A stretch of 64,000 nucleotides of DNA from Sulfurimonas sp. GTDB lineage: Bacteria > Campylobacterota > Campylobacteria > Campylobacterales > Sulfurimonadaceae. The position numbers were made by a program, and so were the translations under genes. This document shows positions 29,578 through 42,913 of this stretch, in pieces. The number at the start of each line of letters is the position of its first letter. Position 1 is the stretch's first letter. The notes beneath the pieces are model-generated. The model was not told the origin of the DNA. It searched no databases and saw only the letters and a program-made list of their open reading frames with translations. The stretch spans positions 47,017 to 111,016 of the forward strand of contig JAMORK010000014.1 of NCBI GenBank assembly GCA_027063645.1. The letters run 5' to 3'.

Positions 29578-29659
29578 TAAATACTCCTACTATAAAGATT
29601 GAAGAGAATTATATTATAAAGAAGTGATAAAGAAGTGAAAGAAGGGGGTTTAGAGGGGA

Positions 29660-29685
29660 GTAAACAACCTATTTAGGTTGTTTAC
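29660..29685 (-). terminator. 12-bp perfect hairpin overlapping the typA 3' end
   Basis: GTAAACAACCTA-TT-TAGGTTGTTTAC. Confidence 0.55.
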
Positions 29686-31480
29686 GAGAGTAACGTTTAC
29701 GCTCATTTTCTGTTAAGAATTTTTTACGAATACGGATAGATTTAGGAGTTACCTCAAGTAATTCATCATCTTCGATCCATTCTAGTGCACGCTCTAAAGA
29801 CATATTTCTAAATGGTACAAGTTTAATCGCTTCATCAGCTCCACTTGAACGTACATTTGATTGTGCTTTTCCTTTAATAGGATTTACCACAAGGTCATTT
29901 GTACGTGAATGTTCACCAATAATCATACCTTCGTATACTTCAGTTTGAACACCAACAAAAAGAACACCACGGTCTTGGATACCAAAGAGAGAAAATGCTA
30001 AAGTTGAACCAGCAGTCATAGAGATAAGAGCACCATATGAACGTGACTCAACAGAACCGCTAAATGGACGGAACTCTAAGAAAGAGTGATTCATTACACC
30101 CTCACCTTTTGTGTCTGTTAAGAACTGACCTCTAAAACCAATAAGTGCACGAGCAGGAATCTCAAACTCAATACGTTGGAAACCTTGACCCATAGGAAGC
30201 ATAGATTTCATCTCAGCCTTACGTTTACCAAGACGCTCAATAACAGAACCAGAAAGATCTTCAGGAACATCAATAACTAAATGCTCAAATGGTTCACACT
30301 TAACACCCTCAATCTCTTTAACAATAACTTCTGGTCTAGAGATACTAAACTCAAAATCTTCACGACGCATATTTTCAGCAAGAACAGTAATTTGAAGCTC
30401 ACCACGTCCTGATACTTTAAATTTACCCTCACCAACTACTTCAAGTTTCATTGCAACATTTGTATTCATCTCAAATTCAAGACGTTCACGAAGTTTGTTA
30501 GATGTTACGTGTTTTCCCTCTTTACCAGCTAAAGGAGAATCATTTACAGCAAATACAACTGTAAGAGTAGGCTCTTCAACATGCATAGGGTCAAGTGCTA
30601 CAGGATTAACAGGATCAGCAACAGTATCACCAACATCAACAGTTTCCATACCAGCAAATGCTACGATATCACCAGCTTCTGCTTGATCAATCTCCATTCT
30701 GTTAAGACCATGGAAACCGATAAGTTTAGATATCTTACCTTTTACCATTTCACCATCAGCTTTTGCAAGCATAATATTGTCACCCTTATTTACAGTACCA
30801 TTAAAGATACGGCTAATACCGATTTTACCAACATAGTTATCATAATCAAGTGTGAAAACTTGTGCTTGAAGTGGGTTACCTGCATCACCTTCTGGTTCAG
30901 GAATAGATTCTAAAATAGTATCGAAGATACATTTGAAATCACCATCAGGATCTGCCATATCAAGTTTTGCCATACCATCACGTGCTGCTGCATAGATGAT
31001 TGGGAAATCTTGTTGCTCATCAGTTGCACCCATATCTGCAAATAGGTCAAACATCTCATCAACAACACGATCTGGCTCAGCAGAAGGTTTGTCAATTTTA
31101 TTGATTACAACAATTGGTTTTTTACCAAGAGCAAGCATCTTTTTAACAACAAACTTAGTTTGAGGCATAACACCTTCATAAGCATCAACAAGTACTAAAA
31201 CGCCATCGACCATTTTAAGAACACGTTCAACTTCTCCACCGAAGTCAGCATGTCCCGGAGTATCAATAATGTTAATCTTGTGATCACCATATCTAATAGC
31301 TGTATTTTTTGAAAGAATCGTAATACCACGCTCTTTTTCGATATCGTTGCTATCCATAGCACGTTCATCGTGTTGTTCGTGAGAACCAAAAGTACCAGAT
31401 TGCTCTAGTAATCCATCAACCAATGTAGTTTTACCGTGGTCAACGTGAGCGATAACGGCAATGTTTCTAATTTTTTGCAT
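29669..31480 (-). CDS. typA: Ribosome-associated GTPase TypA/BipA
   Basis: [41 protein letters not shown]. Confidence 0.97.
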   Translation of the reverse strand: MQKIRNIAVIAHVDHGKTTLVDGLLEQSGTFGSHEQHDERAMDSNDIEKERGITILSKNTAIRYGDHKINIIDTPGHADFGGEVERVLKMVDGVLVLVDAYEGVMPQTKFVVKKMLALGKKPIVVINKIDKPSAEPDRVVDEMFDLFADMGATDEQQDFPIIYAAARDGMAKLDMADPDGDFKCIFDTILESIPEPEGDAGNPLQAQVFTLDYDNYVGKIGISRIFNGTVNKGDNIMLAKADGEMVKGKISKLIGFHGLNRMEIDQAEAGDIVAFAGMETVDVGDTVADPVNPVALDPMHVEEPTLTVVFAVNDSPLAGKEGKHVTSNKLRERLEFEMNTNVAMKLEVVGEGKFKVSGRGELQITVLAENMRREDFEFSISRPEVIVKEIEGVKCEPFEHLVIDVPEDLSGSVIERLGKRKAEMKSMLPMGQGFQRIEFEIPARALIGFRGQFLTDTKGEGVMNHSFLEFRPFSGSVESRSYGALISMTAGSTLAFSLFGIQDRGVLFVGVQTEVYEGMIIGEHSRTNDLVVNPIKGKAQSNVRSSGADEAIKLVPFRNMSLERALEWIEDDELLEVTPKSIRIRKKFLTENERKRYSRKQPK

Positions 31481-31687
31481 TAGGGTTTCCTTAAAGTGGG
31501 AAAATTTTTCGCGATTATACCCAAATAAATATAAGAAACTAGTAAATTAAATGATATACTTATATGGTTATAATTTAACATGCTCACTATATGCTCATTA
31601 TTTCTCTAAAGGTATTATAGAACTCAAAGAGATTGAAGAAAATAATAATTCTCATACTCTTATATATTTATGATGAAAAAGTAAAAA

Positions 31688-32944
31688 ATGATTGATTATC
31701 CAAATAAATTAGATATTATATTTGAAAAACTAGATAAATTTCGTATTAAACCTATTATTATAGGTGGATATATTCGAGACAAATTACTAAAAATCACATC
31801 TTCTGACATAGATATTGAACTTTATGGAGTAGATTCACTTTTTGAAGTGGAGAGAATTTTAGAAGAATTTGGCAAAGTTACTAGTGTCGGTAAAAGTTTT
31901 GGAGTGTGTAAACTCTTTTTTCAAGAGCTTGAACTCGACTTTTCTCTCCCTCGTAAAGACTCTAAAATCTCCGCAGGGCACAAAGGTATAAAAGTAGATA
32001 CCGATAAAAACCTTAGTTTTACAGCTGCAAGTAAGCGTAGAGATTTTACCATCAATGCTATAGGCTATGATGTCAAAGAGAAAAAAATATTAGACCCTTT
32101 TCATGGTCAAGAAGATTTAAAACAAAAAATACTAAGAGCTGTAGATCTAAAAAAATTTGATGAAGATCCTCTTAGAGTTTTACGTGCCCTAGTCTTTGCT
32201 TCAAGATTCCATTTTACTCTAGAGAAGCAACTTTTTTCTTTGTGTAGAGATATGATCCATCGTAGACTTTTAGAGGAGTTGCCACAAGAGCGTATATTTA
32301 ATGAGATTAAAAAACTTTTATTTAAGTCTAAAAAACCCTCCTATGGACTCTCCCTTTTAAAAGAGATCGATGGTTTTTTCTATTTTAGTGAGTTTAAATC
32401 TATAAGTGATCAAGAGTATCATAAAATTTTACTTTCTCTGGATAGGTATGCTACTTTATCAACCCATTTAGATGAATATAGTAGATTAACATCTTTCTTG
32501 GCTCTTTTAACTTACCCCTTGTCACAATGCATGAGAGAAAGCTTTTTAAAGCACCTTACACGACAAAACTCTCTTCTTAAAGATATAGATCTCTTTGTAA
32601 AGCTTGCTCATACTCTAGAGCTTAAAAAAGTAGATGATTATAGGGTGTATAAATTAGCAACTCAAATTAAAATAAAAGATTTTGTACCATTTTTAAAATC
32701 TTTCCTTCATGAGAATGAGATAGTATTAGTAGAAAAGCTGGAAAAAAGAGCTAAAGAGCTTCAAGTGTTTGAATCTAAACTTCCACCCCTTTTAGAGGGT
32801 AAAGATTTGATAAACAAGGGACTTAAACCATCAAAAAAGTTTAAAACACTTTTAGATGAGGCATATAAAGCACAACTACAACATAAGTTTTTAACAAAAC
32901 AAGAAGTTTTACACCACTTAAGAGAAAAAAAATTTCTAGACTAG
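31688..32944 (+). CDS. CCA tRNA nucleotidyltransferase / poly(A) polymerase family protein
   Basis: IIIGGYIRDKLLKITSSDIDIELYGV, KRRDFTINAIGYD, DPLRVLRALVFASRF. Confidence 0.92.
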   Translation: MIDYPNKLDIIFEKLDKFRIKPIIIGGYIRDKLLKITSSDIDIELYGVDSLFEVERILEEFGKVTSVGKSFGVCKLFFQELELDFSLPRKDSKISAGHKGIKVDTDKNLSFTAASKRRDFTINAIGYDVKEKKILDPFHGQEDLKQKILRAVDLKKFDEDPLRVLRALVFASRFHFTLEKQLFSLCRDMIHRRLLEELPQERIFNEIKKLLFKSKKPSYGLSLLKEIDGFFYFSEFKSISDQEYHKILLSLDRYATLSTHLDEYSRLTSFLALLTYPLSQCMRESFLKHLTRQNSLLKDIDLFVKLAHTLELKKVDDYRVYKLATQIKIKDFVPFLKSFLHENEIVLVEKLEKRAKELQVFESKLPPLLEGKDLINKGLKPSKKFKTLLDEAYKAQLQHKFLTKQEVLHHLREKKFLD

Positions 32945-33417
32945 TTCTCTCCTAGTATTTCCATTTTTGACTTGAGTGCTGCTATCTCTTCTATGTTATT
33001 TAGAGCAAGTTTTATAGCTGATGAGAGTTTATCTATATAGATATCTTTATGCTCTTTATCGTATTGTTTTATAAGTTCATCATACACTTCTAAAAACTTT
33101 TGCATCCCCTCAACTGTTTTAAAAGTGATTTTCTGACTTTTAGCCATTAAAAGAATAAGCTCAAATGCTTTTCTTTTTTTTGAATCCATATCATCTTTTT
33201 GAAGGTAGAATTTTTTTGTTTGTTCATTAGGCTCTATCAACTTAGAAATTATTGCGCTCAAACCATCTTCACACAAGGGTAAGTCAGCTATCTTGTTATT
33301 CACATAAGAACGCATCTCTATAAGATTCATCTTAGATATTTTGGTAATTAATTCTGTATTGTGATTATTTTCTTCAGCTGTTACATTCTTTTTTTTACCT
33401 AATATCTTTGAGAACAT
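32941..33417 (-). CDS. Hypothetical protein
   Basis: Intact 158-aa ORF directly downstream of queF. Confidence 0.7.
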   Translation of the reverse strand: MFSKILGKKKNVTAEENNHNTELITKISKMNLIEMRSYVNNKIADLPLCEDGLSAIISKLIEPNEQTKKFYLQKDDMDSKKRKAFELILLMAKSQKITFKTVEGMQKFLEVYDELIKQYDKEHKDIYIDKLSSAIKLALNNIEEIAALKSKMEILGEN

Positions 33418-33807
33418 TTAACTTTCCTTAGTTATCTTTGTACTGTCTATCTCTATAACCGTGTGAACATTACCACGTGGCTTAAAATCTGCGACAAGTT
33501 TTAAATATTTTGGTTTTATTTTATCATAAATAGTGTCAAATATCTCATTTGCTGAATTTTCATGACTAATATGTCTATACATAAAAGAGTTTATGTAGAG
33601 TTTTAATGCTTTTAACTCCACTACATATCCATCTGGAGTGTATTCTATATAGATCTCTGCAAAATCAGGGTATCCACTTCTTGGGCATAACGCCATAAAC
33701 TCTGGAAGAGTAACTTTTATCATATACTCTTTTTTATGCTCATTTGGCCAAATCTCCAAATCTTTCTCTACATCAAACTCTCTTATCTCTTTTTCACCAT
33801 ATTTCAT
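33418..33807 (-). CDS. queF: NADPH-dependent 7-cyano-7-deazaguanine reductase QueF
   Basis: PEFMALCPRSGYPDFAEIYIEYTPDGYVVELKALKLYINSFMYRHISHEN. Confidence 0.95.
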   Translation of the reverse strand: MKYGEKEIREFDVEKDLEIWPNEHKKEYMIKVTLPEFMALCPRSGYPDFAEIYIEYTPDGYVVELKALKLYINSFMYRHISHENSANEIFDTIYDKIKPKYLKLVADFKPRGNVHTVIEIDSTKITKES

Positions 33808-33822
33808 TTACTAATCTCCATT

Positions 33823-35229
33823 TTAATTTTCATATTTTTTTTCTAAATCCGAAAGGTATTTCCCTTGGACATAATCTATCTCTAATGCATCAGCTATCTC
33901 AAGTGTTTTTTGAGTTTCTATATTTTTTATCCAGGTTTTAATCCCTTTTTTCTGTGCTATAAGATTAAAACCCTCTATAACACTTTTTTGTTCTAACATC
34001 TTCTCTTGAGATGAATAATAAGAATCAAACCTAACCATAGCAACATCTAATTCTCTTAAATACAAAAAGCTTGTATGGTATGAACCTATTCTATCGATTG
34101 TTATAAAAACATTGAAAGATTTCAAAGAGTTAATAATACTATTGAACCTTCCTGTATAGGAGTAGTACTCTTGCTCACTCATAATAAATATAATTTGCTC
34201 GTAATGTTCTTTATTTTCATCTAAAAACTGTTTGATAAAAGATAAAAAAGATTCATTTCTCAAGCTACTAGTAGATATATTGATAGCAAATTTTTTAATA
34301 TGAAATTTTGAGTGATGAAGGATGATCTCCTCCACTAACATCTTTTCAAACTCTAATGTTAGTCCCAGTTTATTCATAATTTTTTTATAACGTTTTGGAT
34401 AAACAAATTTGCCATTGTTGAGTTTTAATTTTACAAAACACTCACAAAAAGCTATCTTTTTATTTTCATATACATTTTGTGATGTAATAATAATATTTCT
34501 ATTTTTGATTGCTCTAATCACTAAGGCTTCAAGCTCATTTGGATCAATTTTTTCATCATGATGGAGAGATTTTTCTTTTTTTCGTATCTCTTGTAGTTCA
34601 AAAAGATTTTCTATAAGATAATGAAGATCTTTAGAGTAGTTTGTATCGGTGATAGCACCAGAGATAGTTATCTCTATATTGTCTATATGAAATTCACTTG
34701 CTTTAATACACATCATCTCCATCAATGTGGCATATTTTTCTTTATTGCCTTGCATCCCAATAATAAAATCTCCACCTTTAAGATGCCCTATAGGGGCTTT
34801 AGTTATCCCCTCTTTAAAAAGATAATTCCCTACCCAATTTGCTACTTCATAAAGTGTTTTATCACCATTTTTAAGTCCATAAAGCTTATTAATATCATGT
34901 AAGTTTTCAATACTTACAAGTATAAGTGTGTATTCATCATTTTTTTGAATCTCTTTTTCTAAATATTTTAAAAGATATTCACGTGTAAAAGTTTTACTTA
35001 CATCATCTGTAATTTTTTCATTAAAACCATTGTAGATGATATAAAAAATAAAATAGATACTAAATGCTAAAAGAAGAATAGCTTCAAAGAAAAATGAAGT
35101 ATGGAGTGATTCATAGTTTGTTATAAGTGTAGAGGAGACTAAAAGGAGAACAAGAGCAAAGATAGGAAGACCTATTCTAAGTGCTAGCTTAAAACGGTAC
35201 TCTCTCTCTTTTTGCTCTGGAAGTAACAT
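33823..35229 (-). CDS. Two-TM protein with degenerate GGDEF and EAL-like domains
   Basis: TM pair at N-term; GGDEF fold with KGGDF; EAL-fold C-term with the EAL motif region reading FCECFVKL. Confidence 0.8.
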   Translation of the reverse strand: MLLPEQKEREYRFKLALRIGLPIFALVLLLVSSTLITNYESLHTSFFFEAILLLAFSIYFIFYIIYNGFNEKITDDVSKTFTREYLLKYLEKEIQKNDEYTLILVSIENLHDINKLYGLKNGDKTLYEVANWVGNYLFKEGITKAPIGHLKGGDFIIGMQGNKEKYATLMEMMCIKASEFHIDNIEITISGAITDTNYSKDLHYLIENLFELQEIRKKEKSLHHDEKIDPNELEALVIRAIKNRNIIITSQNVYENKKIAFCECFVKLKLNNGKFVYPKRYKKIMNKLGLTLEFEKMLVEEIILHHSKFHIKKFAINISTSSLRNESFLSFIKQFLDENKEHYEQIIFIMSEQEYYSYTGRFNSIINSLKSFNVFITIDRIGSYHTSFLYLRELDVAMVRFDSYYSSQEKMLEQKSVIEGFNLIAQKKGIKTWIKNIETQKTLEIADALEIDYVQGKYLSDLEKKYEN

Positions 35230-35235
35230 ATAAAC

Positions 35236-37593
<2,358 letters not shown>

Positions 37594-37670
37594 CTATCTA
37601 AATTTATCTAAAAATAATATTTAAAGGGAGTATAAAGTTTATTTGAGAGGGTTAAGAGCTTAAAAAGCTC

Positions 37671-38738
37671 TTAGATAACTATAGGCATAACTACAGTTTT
37701 AAAGTTGTCATCACTAAGGATAAAAGGGAGATTTCCTTCATTAAGTCCTATTGTAAACTCTGAATTATTGATAGAGTTTAAAAAATCTAATAAATAACGT
37801 GAATTGATAGCTAGAGAGAAAGGTTCACTAAAACCTGTAGAAAAACCTATCTCTGTTTTTGCTTCAATATTATCATCACTTAAACTTTCAAAAGTGATAA
37901 GTTCATTTAAAAAAGTGATCTTTACATCTGTTGAGATGGTAGTGATCTGTTTGATAGAATCAATCATTACAGCTTTTGGAAGTAAAAGAGAGTGTGCTAC
38001 CTCTTTAGGAATAATACGTGAGTATTCTGGAAACTTACCATTAATAAGTTTAGTAAAAAATGTATATTGTTCAGAATGGATAATAAGATTTGTTTCATCA
38101 TAATAAAGTTCTATATTGTCAAAGAAAAGTTTTTGAATCTCTATAATTGCTTTTTTAGGGATGATAATTGAGAGTTCACTTTCAGAATTATTTGCAATAT
38201 TTACAACAGCTAAACGACGAGTATCTGTTGAAGCAAAATTAATACTATCTGTTTTAATATCAATTAGAGCACCGTTAAGTTCAAATTTTGGATTGTTTGT
38301 ATCAATAGCAGGTGTTATCTTTTTTAATGATTCTATAAGAGTATGAGAATCAATAGAGATTCTAGCCTTACCCTCATAAGATGGAAACTCTGGAAATTCA
38401 TTATGGGAAAATGTTGGAAGTTTAAAGTTTGAATGAGCTTGAGAGATATGTAAAGTGTTATTTTTAACTTCTAAGTTAATATCTCCATCTTTAAGTATTC
38501 TAACAATATCTAAAAATTTCTTACCATTAGCAGTAATACTTCCATCTTGAGTGATATTTACTTCTGAAGAAGTTACTAAAAATCCTATCTCATAATCTGT
38601 AGCTTTAACAGTAAGAGTAGAGTTAGAAGCATTAAGGTAGATATGAGATGTAATCTGAGAAGTATCTTTCTTTTCAAGAAATGGACCTGCATGAATCAAG
38701 ATATTTTCAATGACTGATTTTGATATTGTAATTATCAT
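37671..38738 (-). CDS. dnaN: DNA polymerase III beta clamp
   Basis: Beta-clamp fold sequence, position between dnaA and gyrB, ASTDTRRLAV motif. Confidence 0.95.
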   Translation of the reverse strand: MIITISKSVIENILIHAGPFLEKKDTSQITSHIYLNASNSTLTVKATDYEIGFLVTSSEVNITQDGSITANGKKFLDIVRILKDGDINLEVKNNTLHISQAHSNFKLPTFSHNEFPEFPSYEGKARISIDSHTLIESLKKITPAIDTNNPKFELNGALIDIKTDSINFASTDTRRLAVVNIANNSESELSIIIPKKAIIEIQKLFFDNIELYYDETNLIIHSEQYTFFTKLINGKFPEYSRIIPKEVAHSLLLPKAVMIDSIKQITTISTDVKITFLNELITFESLSDDNIEAKTEIGFSTGFSEPFSLAINSRYLLDFLNSINNSEFTIGLNEGNLPFILSDDNFKTVVMPIVI

Positions 38739-38920
38739 ATGTAAATTCCCTATTATTTATATAATTTTTAGTACTAGTAGTAGGGGGAGGTGAATATGTG
38801 AAAATGTCACTTATACCCCTAAAGACTAGACTTTAAAATGCGTGATGAACCTTAAGGAGTTCATTCACGTCTATTCACTTTTACAATTATATCTTTTTTT
38901 TAGCATCTTTTGGAAGTGAA
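38739..38920. promoter_or_regulatory. Candidate oriC2-type region between dnaA and dnaN
   Basis: ATTCAC/GTGAAT cores at 38790-38797, 38862-38868, 38872-38878 and 38916-38921. Confidence 0.45.
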
Positions 38921-40228
38921 TTAATTTGAAGAGGTTATTTTGTTGGTAAGTTCTTCAATTTTTACTCTAAAATCTTCATCTTCTTTGATAAGATCGTTAA
39001 TCTTTTTAATAGTATGACTTATGGCTGTGTGATCTTTCATCCCAAAATACTGTGCAAGTTGAGGCATTGTATTTTGTGTAAGCTCACGACAGATATAGAT
39101 ACTTATACGACGAGCATAAACAATGTTTTTACTGCGTCCTTTTGATTTTATCTCACTTGGCTTGATGTTGAGATCTTTAGCAACAGTTTGTGTAATCATA
39201 TTCATATCGATATTGGCTCTATTTTCATTCATCTGATCTTTAAGAACATTTTTTGTAAATTCTAAGTCTATATCGACATGCATCAGTTGTGAGTAAGCAT
39301 GGAGTTTAGAGAGTATACCCTCTATCTCACGTACATTAGAATCTATAACAGTCGCAATGTAGTTGACTATATCTTTAGAGAGTTTTACTTTATTTATCTC
39401 ACATTTTTTTTCAATAATGGCTATTTTTGTCTCAAGTTCTGGCGGTTGAATGTCAGCTACTAGCCCCCATTCAAAACGCGATTGAAGACGTTTTTCAAGT
39501 CCACCTATCTTTTTAGGGTGTTTATCAGCTGTAAGTATGATCTGTTTTCCAGAACCTTTAAGAGCTTCAAAGGTATGGAAAAACTCCTCTTGAATCCCCT
39601 CTTTATTGGAGAGAAACTGAATATCATCTATAAGAAGTACATCACATTTACGGTATTTCTCTTGAAAACGTTCCATTGTTTTATTACGAACATGGCGTAT
39701 AAAATCATTTAGAAATTGTTCAACAGTAGTATAGATGACTATTTTGCCCTCATTTTGAAAGACATTACCAGCGGCTTGCATAAGGTGTGTTTTACCAAGT
39801 CCAACACCACCATAGATAAAAAGAGGATTGTAAACTTTACCTGCATTTTCACTAACACTTTTAACAGCAGCATAGGCAAACTGGTTTGAACCACCCACCA
39901 TAAAGTTATCAAAAGAGTGTGAGGGGTTTAAAAGGGAGTTACTTACCTTTTGCTCCACCACTTTTTTTGTTTTTCGTTTATCTACTCTATTTTTAAGAGT
40001 GATTTGTACATTTACCTTGGATCCTGTTTGTACTTCAAAGAGATGGGCTATCTTATGGGAGTATTTATTCTTAATCCAATTGATGACAATTGCATTATGT
40101 GCATAAAATATAGCTAAATCACTAGTAGACTTTTTCACATCATAATTAAGATGCTGAATATAGCGATTATACTCGAGCTCCGTTATCTCTTCTTTGAGTG
40201 CTTCTAAAACTTTTTGACCGATATTCAC
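38921..40228 (-). CDS. dnaA: Chromosomal replication initiator DnaA
   Basis: NPLFIYGGVGLGKTHLMQAAGN, LLIDDIQFLSNKEG, DHTAISHTIKKIN. Confidence 0.98.
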   Translation of the reverse strand: MNIGQKVLEALKEEITELEYNRYIQHLNYDVKKSTSDLAIFYAHNAIVINWIKNKYSHKIAHLFEVQTGSKVNVQITLKNRVDKRKTKKVVEQKVSNSLLNPSHSFDNFMVGGSNQFAYAAVKSVSENAGKVYNPLFIYGGVGLGKTHLMQAAGNVFQNEGKIVIYTTVEQFLNDFIRHVRNKTMERFQEKYRKCDVLLIDDIQFLSNKEGIQEEFFHTFEALKGSGKQIILTADKHPKKIGGLEKRLQSRFEWGLVADIQPPELETKIAIIEKKCEINKVKLSKDIVNYIATVIDSNVREIEGILSKLHAYSQLMHVDIDLEFTKNVLKDQMNENRANIDMNMITQTVAKDLNIKPSEIKSKGRSKNIVYARRISIYICRELTQNTMPQLAQYFGMKDHTAISHTIKKINDLIKEDEDFRVKIEELTNKITSSN

Positions 40229-40330
40229 ATAAAACCCTAATTTTTAAATATATTGTGAATAATAACCTCTGTTTCCATAAAATAGGGTTAAAAGAGATGT
40301 GAATAACTTTACTATTCACATTATGTAGAT
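40221..40330. promoter_or_regulatory. DnaA-box cluster / candidate oriC1 upstream of dnaA
   Basis: TGTGAATAA at 40254-40262 and 40298-40306 (perfect TTATNCACA complement); near matches CTATTCACA 40312-40320 and ATATTCACA 40221-40229. Confidence 0.65.
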
Positions 40331-40405
40331 ATTTTATAAAAGATAATACTTATCCTTTAAGTTTAAAAGGGGTAGACTGTGAAATAATAAATGAAGGAGA
40401 GTAAG

Positions 40406-41065
40406 ATGAGACAGTACGAAACATATAGATGTAATAAATGTGGTAATGTAGTTGAAGTACAAAGTGTTGGTGGTGGTGAGCTACATTGTTGTGGAACAGC
40501 GATGGAGATGGTAACACCCAATTTAACCTTAGTCAATCTTATGAAAGCTTTTGCAGGGGAGTCTCAAGCAAGAAATAAGTATGAGTATTTTGCAAAAGTA
40601 GCTCAAAAAGAGGGTTATAGAGATATAGCAGAACATTTTCAAAGAGCTGCAAATAATGAAAAAACTCATGCAAAACTTGAACTCTCTCTTTATAATAGAA
40701 TGAAAAGTGGGAGTGAAAATAATTTTGGAGATACAAAAGAGAATCTTCAACTTGCAATTGATGGTGAAAATTATGAAAATACAACAATGTATCCAGATTT
40801 TGCACAAATAGCTAAAGATGAGGGGTATAAAGAAGCAGCTACTCTTTTTAAGGGGATAGGTAAAGTTGAGATAGAACATGAAAAAATGTATAAGATGCTT
40901 TTAGAAAGACTTGAAGCAGATGCAGAGTTTGTAAGTGATAATGAAGAGGAAGCTTGGATTTGTGAAGTGTGTGGTCATATCCATTATGGAAAAAAAGCAC
41001 TCAAAGTATGTCCAGTGTGTAAACATCCTCAAGAGTATCAGTCGCGTTTAAATTCTAAGAAATAA
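40406..41065 (+). CDS. Three-domain rubrerythrin (desulforedoxin-like N-term, ferritin-like core, rubredoxin C-term), desulforubrerythrin type
   Basis: N-term [13 protein letters not shown]...LHCCG, ferritin-like core, C-term [25 protein letters not shown]; start at MRQYETY preceded by GGAG. Confidence 0.9.
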   Translation: MRQYETYRCNKCGNVVEVQSVGGGELHCCGTAMEMVTPNLTLVNLMKAFAGESQARNKYEYFAKVAQKEGYRDIAEHFQRAANNEKTHAKLELSLYNRMKSGSENNFGDTKENLQLAIDGENYENTTMYPDFAQIAKDEGYKEAATLFKGIGKVEIEHEKMYKMLLERLEADAEFVSDNEEEAWICEVCGHIHYGKKALKVCPVCKHPQEYQSRLNSKK

Positions 41066-41105
41066 ACTATATAATGGTACAAATAATTTGTACCATAGGA
41101 TAGAG

Positions 41106-41591
41106 ATGATTATATTAGGGATAGATCCAGGCACAAGAAATATGGGATTTGCTCTTATAAAACTTGAAAAAGGGAAAATATCTCTTGTTGAAGCTGGTCT
41201 TATAAAGATGAAAGCGGAAGATTTACAGTTTCAAATTCCTCAAATGGTAGAGGGGCTTGATAGACTTTTTAGTAATTTTGAGATTAATGAAGTTGCTATG
41301 GAAGATATATTTTATGCTCATAACCCTGCTACAACCATAAAACTTGCACAATTTCGTGGAGCTATTATGCTTAAACTTCTTCAGGAGTTTGGGCAGTTTA
41401 GTGAATACACAGCACTTCAGGTAAAAAAAGCACTTACAGGAAAAGGTAAGGCCTCTAAAGAGCAGGTAAACTTTATGGTAAAGCGTCTTCTTGGTATAAA
41501 AAAAGAGATCAAACCCCTTGATATCTCTGATGCAATGGCAGTTGCAATCACCCATTCACAACGTATAAAATTTTCTAAGGGAAGCAAATGA
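41106..41591 (+). CDS. ruvC: Crossover junction endodeoxyribonuclease RuvC
   Basis: [18 protein letters not shown]; start moved to 41106. Confidence 0.95.
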   Translation: MIILGIDPGTRNMGFALIKLEKGKISLVEAGLIKMKAEDLQFQIPQMVEGLDRLFSNFEINEVAMEDIFYAHNPATTIKLAQFRGAIMLKLLQEFGQFSEYTALQVKKALTGKGKASKEQVNFMVKRLLGIKKEIKPLDISDAMAVAITHSQRIKFSKGSK

Positions 41592-42913
41592 GAAAAACTT
41601 TACTTCTTTTTGTATTAGTATTAAGTTTAGAAGCATCTACATCTATAGAAGATACTTGGCAAAGTATAGAGATAAAAAACAGTGGGCTTAAAGCTGCAAA
41701 AAATGATGTTTCTATAGCCCAGATGAAAAAAAATGCAGCAAAATCGATGTATCTACCCTCTGTAAGTGTTACAGGAAGTTATACACACTTAAGTGAAAAA
41801 GTAAATTTGGATACTTCTGATATATCTGCAGTGATGTCACATTTGAGTATCCCTTTCCCTTCCACTATTGACCTTTCAGAACAAGATGTGTTTTTAGCAG
41901 ATCTACAACTTTTATGGCCACTTTATGTGGGTGGTAAAATCGATGCAGCTCAAGATATCTACAAGGCAGCAGCAGATGAGGCTAAAGCACTTAAAGAGAT
42001 GAAAAAAGATAAAGAGTTTTTAAAACTTGTAAAGTGCTACTATGGTGTGGTAGTAAGTGAGCTCCTTTATAAAACGCGACTCAAATCAAAAGAGGCACTG
42101 CAGCTTCATTATGAAAATGCTAAGAAACTCAAAGAGCAGGGACAAATAGCAAAGATAGAACTCTTAAATACAAAGGTAGAACTTGATGCTGCCAAAGTAG
42201 ACCTTCTTAAGGCAAAACATAAGTTAGAGTTAGCTCACTCAGCCCTGAACTCTTTAGTTGAGCAAAATATCACACCCTCATCAAAACTTTTTATAAACTC
42301 TTTTGAAAAAGAACAAGAGTATTATGAAAGTAAAACGCGAGATGATTATGCAGGCTTGAAAATTTTTGATGCAAAAGAGAAACAGAGTAAGGCTTTTATC
42401 AGTATCAAAGAAGCATCTTACAAACCAGAAGTGATGGCTTTTGGAAACTACAACCTTTATAAAGATGAGTCTGCACTTATGGAATCTTTACCACAATGGT
42501 TCGGTGGTGTGATGGTAAAGATCAACCTTGTAGCGAGAAATGATCGCTCCGAGGAGTTAGAAGCTGCAAAACTAACAAAAACAAAGATACAAAACCTAAG
42601 AGAAGAATCTTTAAAAAATCTGGCTCTTTTAGTTGAAAAAACATACAAAGAGATGCTTGCAGCTAAAGATGAGTATATGCTTCTTGATTCAACATTGGCC
42701 TTAGCAGAGGAAAATTACAGATTAAGAACACTCTCTTTTAGAGAGGGTTTAAGTACATCTGTTGAACTTGTCGATGCACAAATGAGTCTACTTGGTGCAA
42801 AAACAAAAAGACTCAACGCAGCATACACTTATGTACAAAAGCTTTCACAACTTTGTGTTTTAAGTGGTGAGAGAGAGATATTTTTTGAGTTTATGGGTGA
42901 GGAGATAGAATGA
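41588..42913 (+). CDS. TolC-family outer membrane efflux protein
   Basis: Signal peptide, paired coiled-coil TolC repeats ([31 protein letters not shown]-like [16 protein letters not shown]). Confidence 0.9.
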   Translation: MRKTLLLFVLVLSLEASTSIEDTWQSIEIKNSGLKAAKNDVSIAQMKKNAAKSMYLPSVSVTGSYTHLSEKVNLDTSDISAVMSHLSIPFPSTIDLSEQDVFLADLQLLWPLYVGGKIDAAQDIYKAAADEAKALKEMKKDKEFLKLVKCYYGVVVSELLYKTRLKSKEALQLHYENAKKLKEQGQIAKIELLNTKVELDAAKVDLLKAKHKLELAHSALNSLVEQNITPSSKLFINSFEKEQEYYESKTRDDYAGLKIFDAKEKQSKAFISIKEASYKPEVMAFGNYNLYKDESALMESLPQWFGGVMVKINLVARNDRSEELEAAKLTKTKIQNLREESLKNLALLVEKTYKEMLAAKDEYMLLDSTLALAEENYRLRTLSFREGLSTSVELVDAQMSLLGAKTKRLNAAYTYVQKLSQLCVLSGEREIFFEFMGEEIE

